From: Sarcophilus harrisii
Lineage: Eukaryota > Chordata > Mammalia > Dasyuromorphia > Dasyuridae
Reading direction: 5' to 3'
DNA: 64,000 nucleotides
Assembly: GCF_902635505.1 (NCBI RefSeq)
Contig: NC_045427.1
Span: 520,017,665 to 520,081,664 of the forward strand
Notes under the pieces: generated by a model
Seen by the model: only the letters and a program-made list of their open reading frames with translations
Databases searched by the model: none
What the model was told of the DNA's origin: nothing
Program-made: the position numbers and the translations under genes
Part shown: in pieces, positions 21,201-32,814 of the stretch
Numbering within the stretch: the stretch's first letter is position 1
How the letters are laid out: every line of letters starts with the position of its first letter

Positions 21201-22144
21201 TCTAGCCTTCAGTGATTAAAACCAGAAAGCAGACTAGTGTGAGTTGCATATGGATACTCACATCCAGAGAAAAACGAGTTCATTTCAGTAAAATAGATCT
21301 GAATCTGGGAGGCACTAGCTGCCTAGTCAGAAATATTTCTATTCTTGGTGTTAATGAATTAGGTGCCTGGAGAAAAAAAACCCTATTGGAGATAAAAAAT
21401 CAGTAAATAAGAATGAAAAGAATAAGATAGACCACTCTATCTCCATAAGGAAAAAAGAGCTAAAAAGATTTTGGGAGGATAATGGACTAAGAAGGGTTTT
21501 TGGTGACCTATGGCTGAAGCAGCTTTTTTTAATAAAAGAGCAATTAAAAAAAAACTTTGCCTTTGAACTGAAAGAATACACTGGAACCCAATCTTTTTGT
21601 AAAGAAAGCATAGCACCATCGATAAGGACTGCTGCTGAAGCCAGAAGCTGGAAGAGGTCCATAACTACATGTCTAGTTGGAGCCTTGTCTGTCAGTGATA
21701 GGTAGAGACTTTGTAACCAGTGGAACAGCATCCATTAGAGCAGCATCTGATGGAGACTGCATATCAAGTGGGGGCAGCATCCAGTGAAGTATGTGTGTGA
21801 GGGAGATAAGTGGGGAGTAGGTCCAGTGGGAGCAGCATGATGACGTTACCAGAAACCATCAGCATTCCTGTAGCATTGGAGGTAAGTACTCCTCCACACA
21901 TGTGCCCTGGCCACATGTGTTCCCTACATTTGTGTTTCTCCATGGAGTACTTAAATATGTCAACCCTTCTCTCTCAAGGAGTGTGTGTGTTTTGAGAAAA
22001 GTATGCTCCAGATTTATCGATGGAAATGTTTTACTGCTGAATTTCTTATTGTGGCATCTTATTATAGGACTGTTTGCCACTAATTGTAACTTCTGGCTGA
22101 CTACTAAAAACAAATTTCTAGAGGCTCATGAGTTATGGTTTTAG
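21201..22144. other. unrecognised; possible unclassified repeat
   Basis: Contains repeated AGCAGCATC/GCAGCATCCAGTG words at 21720-21790 and a donor-like GGTAAGTA near 21880. Frames up to 126 codons on the minus strand show no known domain. No element was identified. Confidence 0.35.
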
Positions 22145-22378
22145 TGCAAGAGTTCTTAACCTTTTTAGTGTCATAGATCCTTTGCCATTTTGAGGAAACC
22201 TATGGATTCCTTCTTGGAATAATGTTTCTAAATTCATAAAAATAATAGAATTACAAAGGAAACTAATTTTATTGAAATAAAGAAGTAATTTTTCCTATCC
22301 AAGTCCAGAGGTTACCTGAAATCTACTCCTGGACCTCTTGGGACTCTAATAACTCCAGGTCAAGAACCTCTGTTTTAA
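22145..22378 (-). mobile_element. hAT-type MITE, antisense to the 9.1 and 56.5 kb copies
   Basis: It starts AGAGTTCTTAACCTTTTTAG and ends CCAGGTCAAGAACCTCTG, imperfect inverted termini. TGTCATAGATCCTTTGCC, CTTGGAATAATGTTTC and TACAAAGGAAACTAATTTTA are the family's internal words. The near-intact termini make it the best-preserved of the three copies. Confidence 0.75.
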
Positions 22379-22995
22379 TAGCTCTGATCAAGGACACATA
22401 GGATACTCTGAACCTGAAGAAGCTTTCAGGGAAAGGAGTAATGTCTTCAGATCTCTGACACATAGGCTAAGTTAGCTTTTCCTAAGGTCTTAACTCACAG
22501 TAGGCTAGGCTAGTTATTCCATAAATGGTATAGAAACCGACCTCTAGACTTAATAGCCCTGCTAACAAGATTCAGTCTTTCAACAGTATTTTCTAGCAGT
22601 CTAAATACAAAAGTCAATACATGGAGTCAGAAACTTCACTCAGGCTTGGAATTCTCTTGAATAGTGTGCCAAGATGGATAACACATCCACGGAAATTGTA
22701 CCCAACTGTATCAATGAGGTATCTCTGATGAACATATTTTCCTTTCTATAGCTAAGTAAACTGCTAAATGTTTTACAAATATCTCATCTTATTCCAATCT
22801 CAAATCTGAACCAGCCTAAGTCCTTATCCTATCACACTTTATCTGGGACACCCAAACTTCTATCTATGATTTTCCCCATGTGCTATCTTTTTAAAAAAAG
22901 GATAAGTATTGGATCTGTGATTTAATTAATGGAAATCTCTGCCAGGTTGGGCATTTCCCTCTATCAATATAGATCATTACTTTCTTTCCAACTTA
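22379..22995. other. mostly unrecognised; MIR-like word
   Basis: GCTAAATGTTTTACAAATATCTC near 22760 resembles the end of MIR. Nothing else was recognised. Confidence 0.35.
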
Positions 22996-22997
22996 AG

Positions 22998-23136
22998 ATC
23001 TTTTTTTTTTCTGAGGCAATTCCAAGGTTACATAGCTAATAACTGTCTGAGGCAGACTTGAACCCAGGTCCTCCTGATTCCAGGTCTGATTGGCCATCCA
23101 CTGCACCATCTATCTGCCCACCAATTTATAATTTCA
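22998..23136 (-). mobile_element. marsupial tRNA-derived SINE (antisense)
   Basis: CTGAGGCAATTCCAAGG, AACTGTCTGAGGCAGACTTG, AACCCAGGTCCTCCTGATTCC, CCATCCACTGCACCATC and TGCCCA are the antisense body, B box and A box of the abundant marsupial tRNA-headed SINE also seen at 57155. Confidence 0.85.
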
Positions 23137-23139
23137 AAG

Positions 23140-23255
23140 AGTTACCTAGAGCATTGATAGGATGATTTTTTGAATCACATAGCAAATATTTATCAGAGGT
23201 AGGATTTGAATTTGGCTTCTTTGCCAGCTCTCCATCCTCTATTTTATGCTCCTTC
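23140..23255 (-). mobile_element. THER/MIR-type SINE fragment (antisense)
   Basis: AATCACATAGCAAATATTT, CAGAGGTAGGATTTGAATTT and GCTCTCCATCCTCTATTTTATGC follow the antisense CORE-SINE B-box half, immediately beside the previous SINE. Confidence 0.6.
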
Positions 23256-23299
23256 TTTCATACCTTAAATGTTTATGTTATTTCTAGAATGTTAGTGAA

Positions 23300-23990
23300 G
23301 GCTTTATGTTGGACTTCTCAAGCCTTCTCCTTTTCTAAATATTTGTCAAGGGCAGCACTATCCTTCCAAATACCAAGTCACTAACTGGGTATCATCCTTT
23401 ACCAAACTTTTTCTCATCCCCTAAAACCATGCTTAATATGTTCTCAAGCTCCTGTTGATTCTATCTTTATAACTTCTCATGTATATATCTCTTTTCTCCT
23501 CTGAACTGCCTACATTCTTGTATAGTCTTTAACATCTCATACCTGGACTATTGCAATGGCCTTCTGGTGGGTATCCATGCCTCAAATCTCTCCTCACTCC
23601 ATTCTACCTTTCACTCAGCTATCAAAGTGGTCTTCACTAAAAGCTCATATCTACCCTATCCAGTCAACTTCAATGGCTGCCCATCACCTCCAGGATCAAA
23701 TATAAAATCCTTTGTTTGGCTTTTAGAATCCTTTATAATCTAGCCTCTTTCCATCTTTCAGGTCTTCTTATATTTTACTTCCCTCCATATACCCTATGAT
23801 GACAATGGTCTTCTGGCTGAACTTTATACAAGATACTCCATCTCTTGACTCCTGGCATTTTCACTGGTTGTCCAATGTTCTCTCTCCTCACCTCTTCATT
23901 TTGTCTTCCTTTGCCCTTCAGGTCTCAAATAAAATCCCACTTTCTGCAAGAAACTTTCCTAGTCCCCTCTAACCCTAGGGCCTTCACTTT

Positions 23991-23995
<5 letters not shown>
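23300..23995 (+). mobile_element. L2 LINE, long 3' portion
   Basis: CTATTGCAATGGCCTTCTGG, CTCACTCCATTCTACC, TCAGCTATCAAAGTGGTC, CCAGTCAACTTCAATGGC, CATCACCTCCAGGATCAAAT, GGTCTCAAATAAAATCCC and TAACCCTAGGGCCTTC run through the L2 3' coding end and UTR. The final terminus is replaced by the TA microsatellite. Confidence 0.88.
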
Positions 23996-24044
<49 letters not shown>

Positions 24045-24052
24045 TATATATC
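23994..24052. repeat. (TA)n microsatellite
   Basis: About 20 TA units followed by ACACACAC and TATATA. Confidence 0.95.
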
Positions 24053-24849
24053 TTGTTTTTACTTAGTTATTCATATGTTATATATCCCCAATTTGTCATT
24101 TATCCTCAATATGTATCCTATTTTAAGAAGCTTCCCTCAAAGTTTCTTCAAATAGATCTAGAAATAAATTAATCTATCAAAAAGATCTGCAACAGACTAA
24201 ATTCTGATTGAGGAATCAAAAAAAAAATCACGAGTCACTTAACCAGTCCAGTGAGAATAGGGAGAGAGAGAGAGAGGAAGGTGAAGATAGAGGATCAATC
24301 TAGCTAGGATTACACTGTGTTCAGGGATTGTGACTAAGAGGAAGACAAGGTCTTAGGTCTATATAAGGACCTTGTAGGAAGTGGGGAACAAATACCTAGT
24401 GGAAGATTTATTTCCCATTACCTAGTTCTGGGTCACAGGTTCAGGGCAGAAAGAGGAAGAGAACTGCATTAAGAGTGATATTCTGAGGTAAGGAGCTGTT
24501 GGGGGGTCCTAGCCTATGTAATGAGCAAGGAGAAAATTTAGAAGTAGAAACAGTATGACTCAGAACCCAAGAGCAAAGGAGGGTTTCAGTTTTAGCTTTC
24601 AGCTTAATTTGAACCCCACAGAGGAATAATCAAGGCAGGAATCTCAAGACTAAAAGGGAAGTTTATATTTCTATTCCTGAAACATCAGAGCTTTCCAAAT
24701 GGCTAACAGGGGTTGGGTCCAGCAGCTGTCTACTTATTTCTCAGATTGAAAGGCAGGTCAGCAACTTGCAGAGTTCAGAGCATCAGGACACTGACCAGAC
24801 TTTTTCCTAGATTGATATATTTTGGAAACATTGAAAACTTACAGGTTGG
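24053..24849. other. no recognised element; short GA tract
   Basis: A GAGAGAGA run lies near 24264. The segment abuts the L1 5' end to its right and could hold an unrecognised 5' UTR part. Confidence 0.35.
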
Positions 24850-26418
24850 AGTGTTGTCAAAATGGCAGAATGAGAAGAAGCATTTTTGTCTTGACTCTTC
24901 ACCACATCCTCACTATATTTTCATTCTGTGGTTTTGAGTCCAGGAGAAGAATGGCAACTCAATTCTAACTTCCAGCCAGCAGATGAGCACATTCTAGAAT
25001 GATAAGGGGAAAAGACCAAGATGATAGGGGAGGCTCACAAGTCAGTCATTCTGAACTTGCAGAATCTCTCAACACACTAACAGTATCAGTCTACTAAACT
25101 CAATTTTACACTAGCCAAGAGACCCAATTTGCAGAGCTCAGAATAGAAATAAATAGATTTCTTGCATGATCATGCATTTTGGAAGGAATGAAAACTTGCA
25201 TTCCCTCAGACTGAGTTGTCAAAGAAGCAGGGGTATGAAAAGGACAGAAATTCAGGCCAGACATCATCCCTCCTTCCCCAAAATGAATGGAGCTCAAAGC
25301 TAACCTAAAGTCCAAAGTCAAGAAGTAGGTCAGAAAAATGAGTAGACAAAAAAATATATATAACCCAATCATAAAGAGCAATAATTATGAGAGGGAAGCT
25401 TAAAGTACAAACACATTGTAAAAATCTACAAGCAAAGTCTCAGAGAAGAATGCAGATTGGACATAATTCTATAAGAGTTAAAGAAATGTTTAAAAAAGAT
25501 TTTAAAAAGGAGATTAAAGGCAAATAAGAGTTTTGGAAGAAAAATATGAAAAAGAGAACAAACAGCTTGGTAAAAAGAAACACAAAATCTTACTGAAGAA
25601 AATAACTCCTATAAAATTAGAACTAGCCAAACAGAAGTTAATAACCTCATGAAATATTAAGAAATAGTGAAATAAAGGGAAAAGTCTGAAGAAAATGTAA
25701 AATATCATAAAGGAAAAATAACTGACTTCAAAAGTGGATGAAGGAGAGAGAGAATTTAAGTATCCTTAGAGTACCTAAAACCCAACAACAATCACAACCA
25801 AAGAGAGTTTGGAATCCTATTTCAAGAAAGTATAAAAGAAAATTGTCCAGATATCTTATAACTAGGGGACAAACTGAAAATTTAAAAAAACCTACTGAAC
25901 ACCTCCTGAATCTGAATCTGAAATGAAAATATTACCAGGAATATAATAGCTAAAATCCAGTTTTCCAAGGCACAGAGCCTAAAAGAAAAACCCTAACATA
26001 AAGTCTATAGGTAAAAAGTAAGCTAAAAGAAGGCATGTGAAAGTCAAATAAAAAATATTACAAATAGCCATAAAGAAAGAATTTAAGCATTGTGAAGCCA
26101 CAGTCAGAATAACAAGATTATTTTACAGCCACAACAATAAAGGACAGGAGGACTTAGAATATGAAATTCCAAAAGACAAAGGATCTAGGATTACAATCAA
26201 GAATAATCTACTCAGGAAAACTAAGCATAATCCTTTGGGGGAGATAGATATTTATTGAAATATAGGATTTTCAAATATTCCTGATACAAAAATGAAGCTG
26301 AATAGAAAATTTGACATTTAAATACAGGATTCAAGAGAAGCATGAGTAAGAAATCATAAGATTAGACTTACCAAGGGTAACTAAAGTTTAAATTGTTTAC
26401 ATTTCTTTTATGGCGAAA

Positions 26419-26461
<43 letters not shown>

Positions 26462-27240
26462 CAGAACTTTATCACTACTAGGATCTTAGAGGGAGTCTAA
26501 TAGATAGAGGACTAGATGTGACTCTATTATCTTTGGATGATCTCAAAAGAAAAATGGAAGAAGGACAAGAAATGTGCTGAGGGGAGAAGGAAGAGAAAGA
26601 ATGAGGGGAATTATTTCATATAAATGGGTTATATAAGGAAGAGACAATAGAAAGACCAGACAATACTTGAACTTCATTCTCATCTGAACTGGTTCAGGGA
26701 AAGAATAAAAATATACATACAGTGGAGTATAGAAACTCATCTTAGAAAAAGAAACTCCTAAGAGAGAAAGGAATTTCAAGCAAAGAAGAAAATAAGAGGG
26801 AGGGTAAAACAAGGGAGAGTATAGTCAGAAGCAAACTCTGGAAGAGAGGATATGGCACAGAAAGATTAAAAAGATAGGATGAAGGGAAATATAACTGTTA
26901 ATGTGAATGGAATAAACTCACCCACAAAACAGAAGAGGATAGCAGAATACATTAGAAACCAGAATCCAACAATATGTTGTTTGCAAGAAACATATTTAAA
27001 ATAGAAAACTAAAGTTAAAATAAAGGGTCAGAGCAAATCTATCATGCTTCAGTTTAAGCTAAAAAAAGAAAAAAGAAAAATCAGAAGGAAGAATCATGAT
27101 CTCAGACAAAGAGAAAGTAAAAATAAATTTAATTAAAGAGATAATTAGGGAAAGTACATTTCTCTAAAGGTACTGTAGAAAATGAAATAATATCAATACC
27201 AAACACATGCTCCAAAATGCATGGCATCTAAATTTTTAAA
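24850..27240 (+). mobile_element. L1 5' half: 5' UTR, ORF1 and start of ORF2
   Basis: A 5'-end-like CAAAATGGCAGAATGAG (compare CAAGATGG at other L1 starts) is followed by ORF1 coiled-coil and RNA-binding regions (about 25470-26345; the words AGGATTACAATCAAGAATAA, AAAACTAAGCATAATCC and GAAAATTTGACATTTAAATAC are the ORF1 C-terminus), an A/G-rich spacer with an AT microsatellite (26421-26458), and the ORF2 endonuclease N-terminus at about 26905 (NGINSPTKQKRIAEYIRNQN region). Many stops are present. It is interrupted at 27240 by an inverted L1. Confidence 0.75.
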
Positions 27241-27990
27241 AAATTTTTCAATAATATTTTATTTTTCCAAATACAAGTAAAGATAGTTTTCAACATTCAT
27301 TTTTGGAAGACTGTGTTCCAAATTTTTCTCCCTGCCTTCTTTATCTCCCTCCAAGATAACAAAAAAATCTGATATTGGAATCTTTTTAAACATATTTCCA
27401 TATTTGTTATGTTGTGCAAGAAAAATCAGACCAAAAAAAGGGGGAAGCCAAAAGATGAAAATATTATGCTTTCATCCACATTTTGTCTCCATAGTTCTCT
27501 CTCTGGATGCAGATGGCATTTTCCATTGCAAGTCTATTGAAATTACCTTGAATCATCTCCTTGTTGAGAAAAGCCAAGTCCATCATAGTTGATCATCATA
27601 TAATCTTATTGTTACTAGGTGTAATATTCTCTTGGTTCTGCTTGCTGCATTCAGCATCAGTTCATATAAGCTTTTCCAGGCTTTTCTGCTGATCATTTCT
27701 TATAGAACAATAATATTCCATTACATTTATATACCACAACTTATTCAGTCATTCCTCAATTGATGAACATCCATTCACTCAATTTCTAGTTCCTTGCCAC
27801 TACAAAAAAGTACTGCTACAAACAGGTTTTACATATGTGGGTCCCTTTCCCTCTTTTATGATATCTTTGGGATACAGATCCAGTAGTGAGACTTCTGGAT
27901 CAAAGGATATGCACAGTTTTATAGTCCTTTAGGCATAATTCCAAATTGCTCTCAAAATGGGTGGATCATTTCACAGCTCCACCAAAAATA
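27241..27990 (-). mobile_element. L1 3' end inserted antisense into an older L1
   Basis: Antisense 3' UTR and ORF2 end (TTCCAAATACAAGTAAAG, GTTGATCATCATATAATC, CAGCATCAGTTCATATAAG, CAATTGATGAACATCC). Host L1 sequence GCATCTAAATTTTTAAA (27224-27240) recurs as GCATCTAAATTCTTGAA (27991-28007), so the insertion is younger than the host L1. Confidence 0.9.
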
Positions 27991-28007
27991 GCATCTAAAT
28001 TCTTGAA

Positions 28008-28359
28008 GCAAAGCTTATAGGTTTCCCTATGCTAAGATATCACTAAAAGCCTATAATACCCCCTCAGTACACTCAATACTCCCAGGAAAGTAGCAATAGG
28101 ACCAGTCCAGAAATTCCTTCCAGAAGGGCACAGAGCCTAACAGAAAAAGGAATGTGTTAAGGAGAGAAGAAAGAGGAAGAATGAGGGGAATCATTTCACA
28201 TAAATGGGGTATGTAAGGAAAAGGCAGTAGAAGGAGTTGGTGATACTTGAGCTTCATTCTCATCTGAACTGGTTCAGGGAAAGAAGAATAAAAATATAAC
28301 AAAAAGTCTAAAGGTAGAAAGTAGGCTAAAAGAAGGTATATGAAACTTTACCCAAGTAA
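28008..28359 (+). mobile_element. rearranged L1 mosaic (ORF1 and spacer pieces out of order)
   Basis: An ORF1 word set GGCACAGAGCCTAACAG (about 28124) is followed by a block at 28152-28300 that matches L1 inter-ORF spacer at 26573-26720 with about 88% identity by eye. ORF1 then resumes with AAAAGTCTAAAGGTAG and GGCTAAAAGAAGG. In the first L1 (25970-26040) those ORF1 words are contiguous, so the spacer block has been inserted or shuffled in. Confidence 0.65.
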
Positions 28360-29480
28360 CTAATTTCCTGAAAATTAGAAATGAGCTAAATAGAAAGCAA
28401 TGATTCCACAAAACAGGAAATAAATAAATAAAAAGCTAGGAAAAAAAGAAAATATAAAATATCTCACAGCAAAAAAAAAAACTGACCTAGAAAATGCATT
28501 GAGGTTATGCATTTTTTGTTTTGTTTAAGAAAATCATCTTTCCCTATACAAAAGTGATTAAATAAAGGTTTCCTAATTTAATTAGGAAAATTAGGGAAAA
28601 AATTAAAAATCAGTTTACTACCTACAATCCATGATAAAAAAAAAGAATTAGACATTATCTTTCAAGAAATCTTTAAAAAATTGGCTGTATCTCTTAGAAC
28701 CAAAAATCATTATAACCAAAATCCAGCGCTTTCAGTTTGAGGAAAAAAAGTACCGTAAGCTCTCAGAAAGAAGTCAAGAAAAAGCCACAGTCAGATTCAC
28801 ACAAACTTTAGTAACTACCACTAAAAAGAAGTGGGGAGCTGGGAAAATATTATGCCAGAAGTCTTATGGCCAAGAATAACTTCCCTATCAAAACTCAGTC
28901 TAATGCTGCTGCAAGGGGAAAATGGGCCTTTAATTAAACTTCAGAATACCAAGAATTCCTGATAAAAAGGACCAGAGCTAGATGAAAACATCGAAGTCTG
29001 AATACGTGTGTTAAGAGAATGTAAAAAAAGTAACCACAAAGAAGTAATGACAAAAGATAAAAAAGAATAAACTGCTTACATTCTAATATGGAAAAATGAC
29101 ATGTTTCCTCTGAACCCTATTATCATCAGAAGTCATATTAATTAATTAAGCAGAAGACCTGGGAGTAATTCTGTTATATCTTGATCATCTTAAAAGAATA
29201 ATGGGAAGAAAGGAAAAGAGTACTATATTGGAGAGGGAGGAAGAAGGCTAGGGAAAAATATTTCCTATAATCAGTGTGCATAAGTAAAAGTCTATACAAA
29301 GAAGGAAGATATGGAGGAATATTTGCATCTAAATCAGTCAAAGAAGGAAAGAATTTGCATATATAGGGCTGGGTACAGAAATATATCCATTCAACAGAGG
29401 AAGGAAGGGGAAGAAGTGAGAAAGGAAAATTAGAGGGAGGGTAAATTATGGGATTAGTCCTAAAAAGCATAACAACTTGT
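28360..29480 (+). mobile_element. L1 ORF1 and spacer, second copy
   Basis: AAAATTAGAAATGAGCTAAA, ATATCTCACAGC, ACTGACCTAGAAAATGCATT, AGACATTATCTTTCAAGAAA and CAGAGCTAGATGAAAACAT are ORF1 in normal order, followed by spacer to 29480. A foreign block of about 78 bp (28505-28583) interrupts ORF1. Confidence 0.75.
28505..28583. repeat. templated insert, perfect reverse complement of 31166-31232
   Basis: 28512-28578 is identical over 67 bases to the reverse complement of 31166-31232. L1 ORF1 homology stops at GCATTGAGG on the left and resumes at AGGAAAATTAGGG on the right, so this block was inserted into the L1. Just at its right edge, TTTCCTAATT / AATTAGGAAA form a short palindrome. Confidence 0.9.
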
Positions 29481-29484
29481 AATA

Positions 29485-29835
29485 AAGGTTGTACAAAATA
29501 TTTTTAGATATTTTTTAAAATGGCAAACCATTGGAATCTGAAGGGATATCCATCAACTAAAGAATGACTAAACAAATTCTGGTATAAATGTATATGTAAT
29601 ATTATAGTGCTGTTAAAAAATGATGAAGGGTAAGGTTCCAGAAAAACCTAAGAAAACTTATAAGAATTGATACAGAGTGAAATGAATAGAAATTGATGAG
29701 CAATTTATACAATAACAACAATATTTTAATGACAACTTTGGAAAATTTATGAATTCTGATAAAGTTGATGAAACATGCTATCCAGCAACTGATAGGATAA
29801 AAAATTCAGAATGAAAAATGTTACATACATGCATA
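29485..29835 (+). mobile_element. old L1 ORF2 end and 3' UTR
   Basis: TATCCATCAACTAAAGAATGAC, GTTCCAGAAAAACCTAAG and ATACAGAGTGAAATGAATAG are late ORF2 in degraded form. A TACATA-rich microsatellite follows (to about 29890). Confidence 0.7.
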
Positions 29836-29879
29836 TACTACACATATACATATATGCACACATAAGTATTTATGAATAT

Positions 29880-30790
29880 TTATATATTCTCTTTTTATTA
29901 AATTATTTTATTTTTTCTGGTTACATATGTATATTAACTTTTAAAATATGCATTTCTTTATGAATTATGTTGGGAGAGAAAAATCAGAACAAAAAGGGAA
30001 AATCATTAGAGAGGAAAAAAAACAGAAAAAAGAACTGAACATAGCATGTATTGATTGCATCCAAAAAGAGAACTGTGGAGATTGAATGTAAGATAACATT
30101 TTCTATACAAAGTTTATTGGGATTGCCTTGGATCACTAGACCACCAAGAAGAACCAAGTCTTTCATAGTTGATCATCATACACTCTTGCTGTTACTATGT
30201 ACAATGTATCCCTGGTTCCGCTTGTTTCACTCAGCATCATTTCATGTAAATCTTTTCAAGCCTTTCTAAAATCAGCTTGTTCCTCATTTTTTTTTATAGA
30301 TATATAATAATCCATTACCTTCATATACCATAACTTATTCAGCCATTCCCCAATTGAGGAGCATCTACTAATTTTCTAATTCTTTGCTACCACAAAAAAC
30401 AACTGCTATAAACATTTTTGTATATATGGGTTTTTTTCCCTTCCTTTATGATTTCCTTGGAATACAGATCCAGTAGCAATACTGCTGAGTCAAAGGGAAT
30501 GCAGTTTTATAGCCCTTTGGTATAGTTCCAAATTGCTTTCCAGAATGGTTGGATCAATTTCATAACTCCACCAACAATGCATTAATGTTCCAGTTTTCCT
30601 ACATCCCCTCCAACATTTGTCATTATCTTTTCCTGTCATCTTAGCCAGGAGGTATGAGGTGATATCTCAGAGTTGGTTTAATTTGCTTTTCCCTAATCAA
30701 TAGCGATTTAAATCATTTTTTCAAGAGACCATATATGGCTTTAATTTTATTATCTACAAATTGTTCATATTCTTTGATATCTATTCTTTT
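29880..30790 (-). mobile_element. L1 3' end (antisense)
   Basis: Antisense ORF2 end is clear: AGTTGATCATCATACACTC, CACTCAGCATCATTTCATG, TTCAGCCATTCCCCAATTG, ACTCCACCAACAATGCATTA, CATCCCCTCCAACATTTGTC and CTTTTCCCTAATCAATAGCG. The 3' UTR to its left is partly replaced. Confidence 0.9.
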
Positions 30791-30799
30791 AAATATGGA

Positions 30800-30920
30800 C
30801 AATGCTGAAATTTGTTTTGCTTGGTACATGTGGTTTGTAACAGGTTTATTTTTCTTTTGTTTTCAACTGGAGCTGCATGGGAAGGTGTTAGGGATTTTAT
30901 ACTAATAGAAAAAATAATTT
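30800..30920 (+). mobile_element. LINE 3' UTR fragment (L1/HAL1-like)
   Basis: GAAATTTGTTTTGCTTGG, GTTTGTAACAGGTTTATTTTT and GGGAAGGTGTTAGGG resemble an old marsupial LINE 3' UTR also seen at 35190-35560. Confidence 0.5.
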
Positions 30921-31165
30921 TAGAAAGGAAAGAAGTCTTAACATAGGTACTAGAATTAAATAAAAAGAAATTCCAAAGGGTAACTCTTCCAGTAATAACC
31001 TATTTCCATACCTTTAAAAATAAATCTCTCCTTCCGTGGTTCCATATCTATTATTTCCTAAGTTATTCATAAGAGACTTTAACAGGCTAATTGGGTAATA
31101 CCAATATATTTAATTTGATTCTCTCCTTTTAACTTCTTTTGAGTATGGTAGTCTTAGTGCAAACT

Positions 31166-31232
31166 AATTAGGAAACCTTTATTTAATCACTTTTGTATAG
31201 GGAAAGATGATTTTCTTAAACAAAACAAAAAA
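31166..31232. repeat. source of the inverted 67-bp duplicate at 28.5 kb
   Basis: This block lies in otherwise unrecognised sequence and is identical to the reverse complement of 28512-28578. Homology ends abruptly on both sides. Confidence 0.88.
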
Positions 31233-31234
31233 AC

Positions 31235-32814
31235 TAATCACTGACCTTTTATTTTGTTTAAAGCTAAAATTTTTTCTTTTAAAGTCACTGAAAATTTGTA
31301 GTAAACTTAGAATATTTTTGTTCATCTACTTAAATATTTGTCACCTCTTGTTTTTAAATTAGGTGATCCTTCAAAAATCACCAGATCCTGATTAATTAAG
31401 AAATCATAATACTGTTACAAGAAAAATGTGATTTACACATGAATAATAGGGAAAGAAAAATCATAAATTGCAAATAAATTGTCTAAATTGTTATAGAAGA
31501 ATTGATTGTCTTTTTAAGTTTTCCATGAAGCATTAATAAGTATGATAGTTTGACTACATTTACTGTACAAGAGGAAATGACTATTAATTAGTCCTTTCAT
31601 AATCTTTTTATTACTTTATGACCATCCTATAAAACTAAAGATGCTTTCCTTAAGCATATGTTTTTCTGATTTAAGTATAGGACTAACCAATAAGCCCAAT
31701 CCTATGCAGAGTGTATAAGCATGCTTGGCTGATGCAATTTTCCAAGAAGCTGGGAAACCTGCTTCTGAGAGAGTTGTGATGAAGTGTTATGGAAAATGCC
31801 TTAAAGAAAACTTGGAAATATGTAGACATTCTGCAAATGATTCCAATCTTCTCCCCACATGGGAAGGAAAAACCTTTTTGACTGGATAGTGGTGTGTTCC
31901 AAAAGTCTAACCAATTTTCCTGTGGTTTGACTTCTTTCATGCTGACTTTTTATCAAACAGCATCTGCTGAAAGATGGTGTTTTAAGGGGAGACACTTTTG
32001 GCCTTCTCCCTACTAAAAACTGATGTTTGGCCTCATGAATATGGGCCTTAGTTCTTTTGCTTTAGCATTTGTACTTTCAGCTTAGGTGAAGAAAGATTAT
32101 GGATTTTGAAAGATCAGGAGAGGAAGCCATCCCATAAGTTGGTGATTCCATGCACATTAGTTGGCTGGCTGAGCATCACTAAAGAAGAGAGGCTTCAGTC
32201 TCAGTGACAGATGAATCAAGGATGCTTCACTACTGCATTTGGATATGTACTTAATAAGACCAAGTCCATGTAGAAACTGCATCATCTCCCCAAAGACTGA
32301 GGTGGTATCGAAGAAAGTATACCCCCAAGTCAGGGGGGGAAGGAGGGAGAATGTTTGTGCTTCTTTTCTTACTTTATCTTCAAAATAAGTATTCTTTTGT
32401 AAAAGTTGATTGATATTAACTGGTTTAATGGAATTGGAGATCTAATTGTAGATGTTTAACAGTATGGAAAAAAATGACACTTGGAATGTGGGACTAGATT
32501 CAATGACACTGGAGAAAAGACTCTTCAGTATTTCAGAAGTATTCCTAGAACCTTAAGAAGAAAAATATTTCTGTAATAACAAGGCCAAAGAGATATTCGT
32601 TATATAAGTTTAAATACAAATTTTATTCTTGCAAATCAAACATTAAATTAAAAAATATATTTTAACTTATAATCTGTTTCACGGTATCTTTTCATTGAAT
32701 GAATGACAGTGTTGTTTAACTAGATATATGCTGTTTCAAAAGACAGTCTTCTAATTTGACTTAGCATATAAATATCATATCAGTAATTGCTTGGACCTTT
32801 CCCAGGGAAAAATT
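31235..32814. other. long stretch without recognised repeats
   Basis: About 1.6 kb lacks any L1, SINE or microsatellite I can recognise, unusual here. The short frames (85 and 64 codons, minus strand) show no domain. It is a candidate for unique, possibly conserved non-coding sequence, but this is not shown. Confidence 0.4.

Noticed and set aside
21351-21731. 126-codon minus-strand frame
   Set aside because: Phe/Ser/Leu-rich with no domain, no conserved splice sites, and no match to any family I know.
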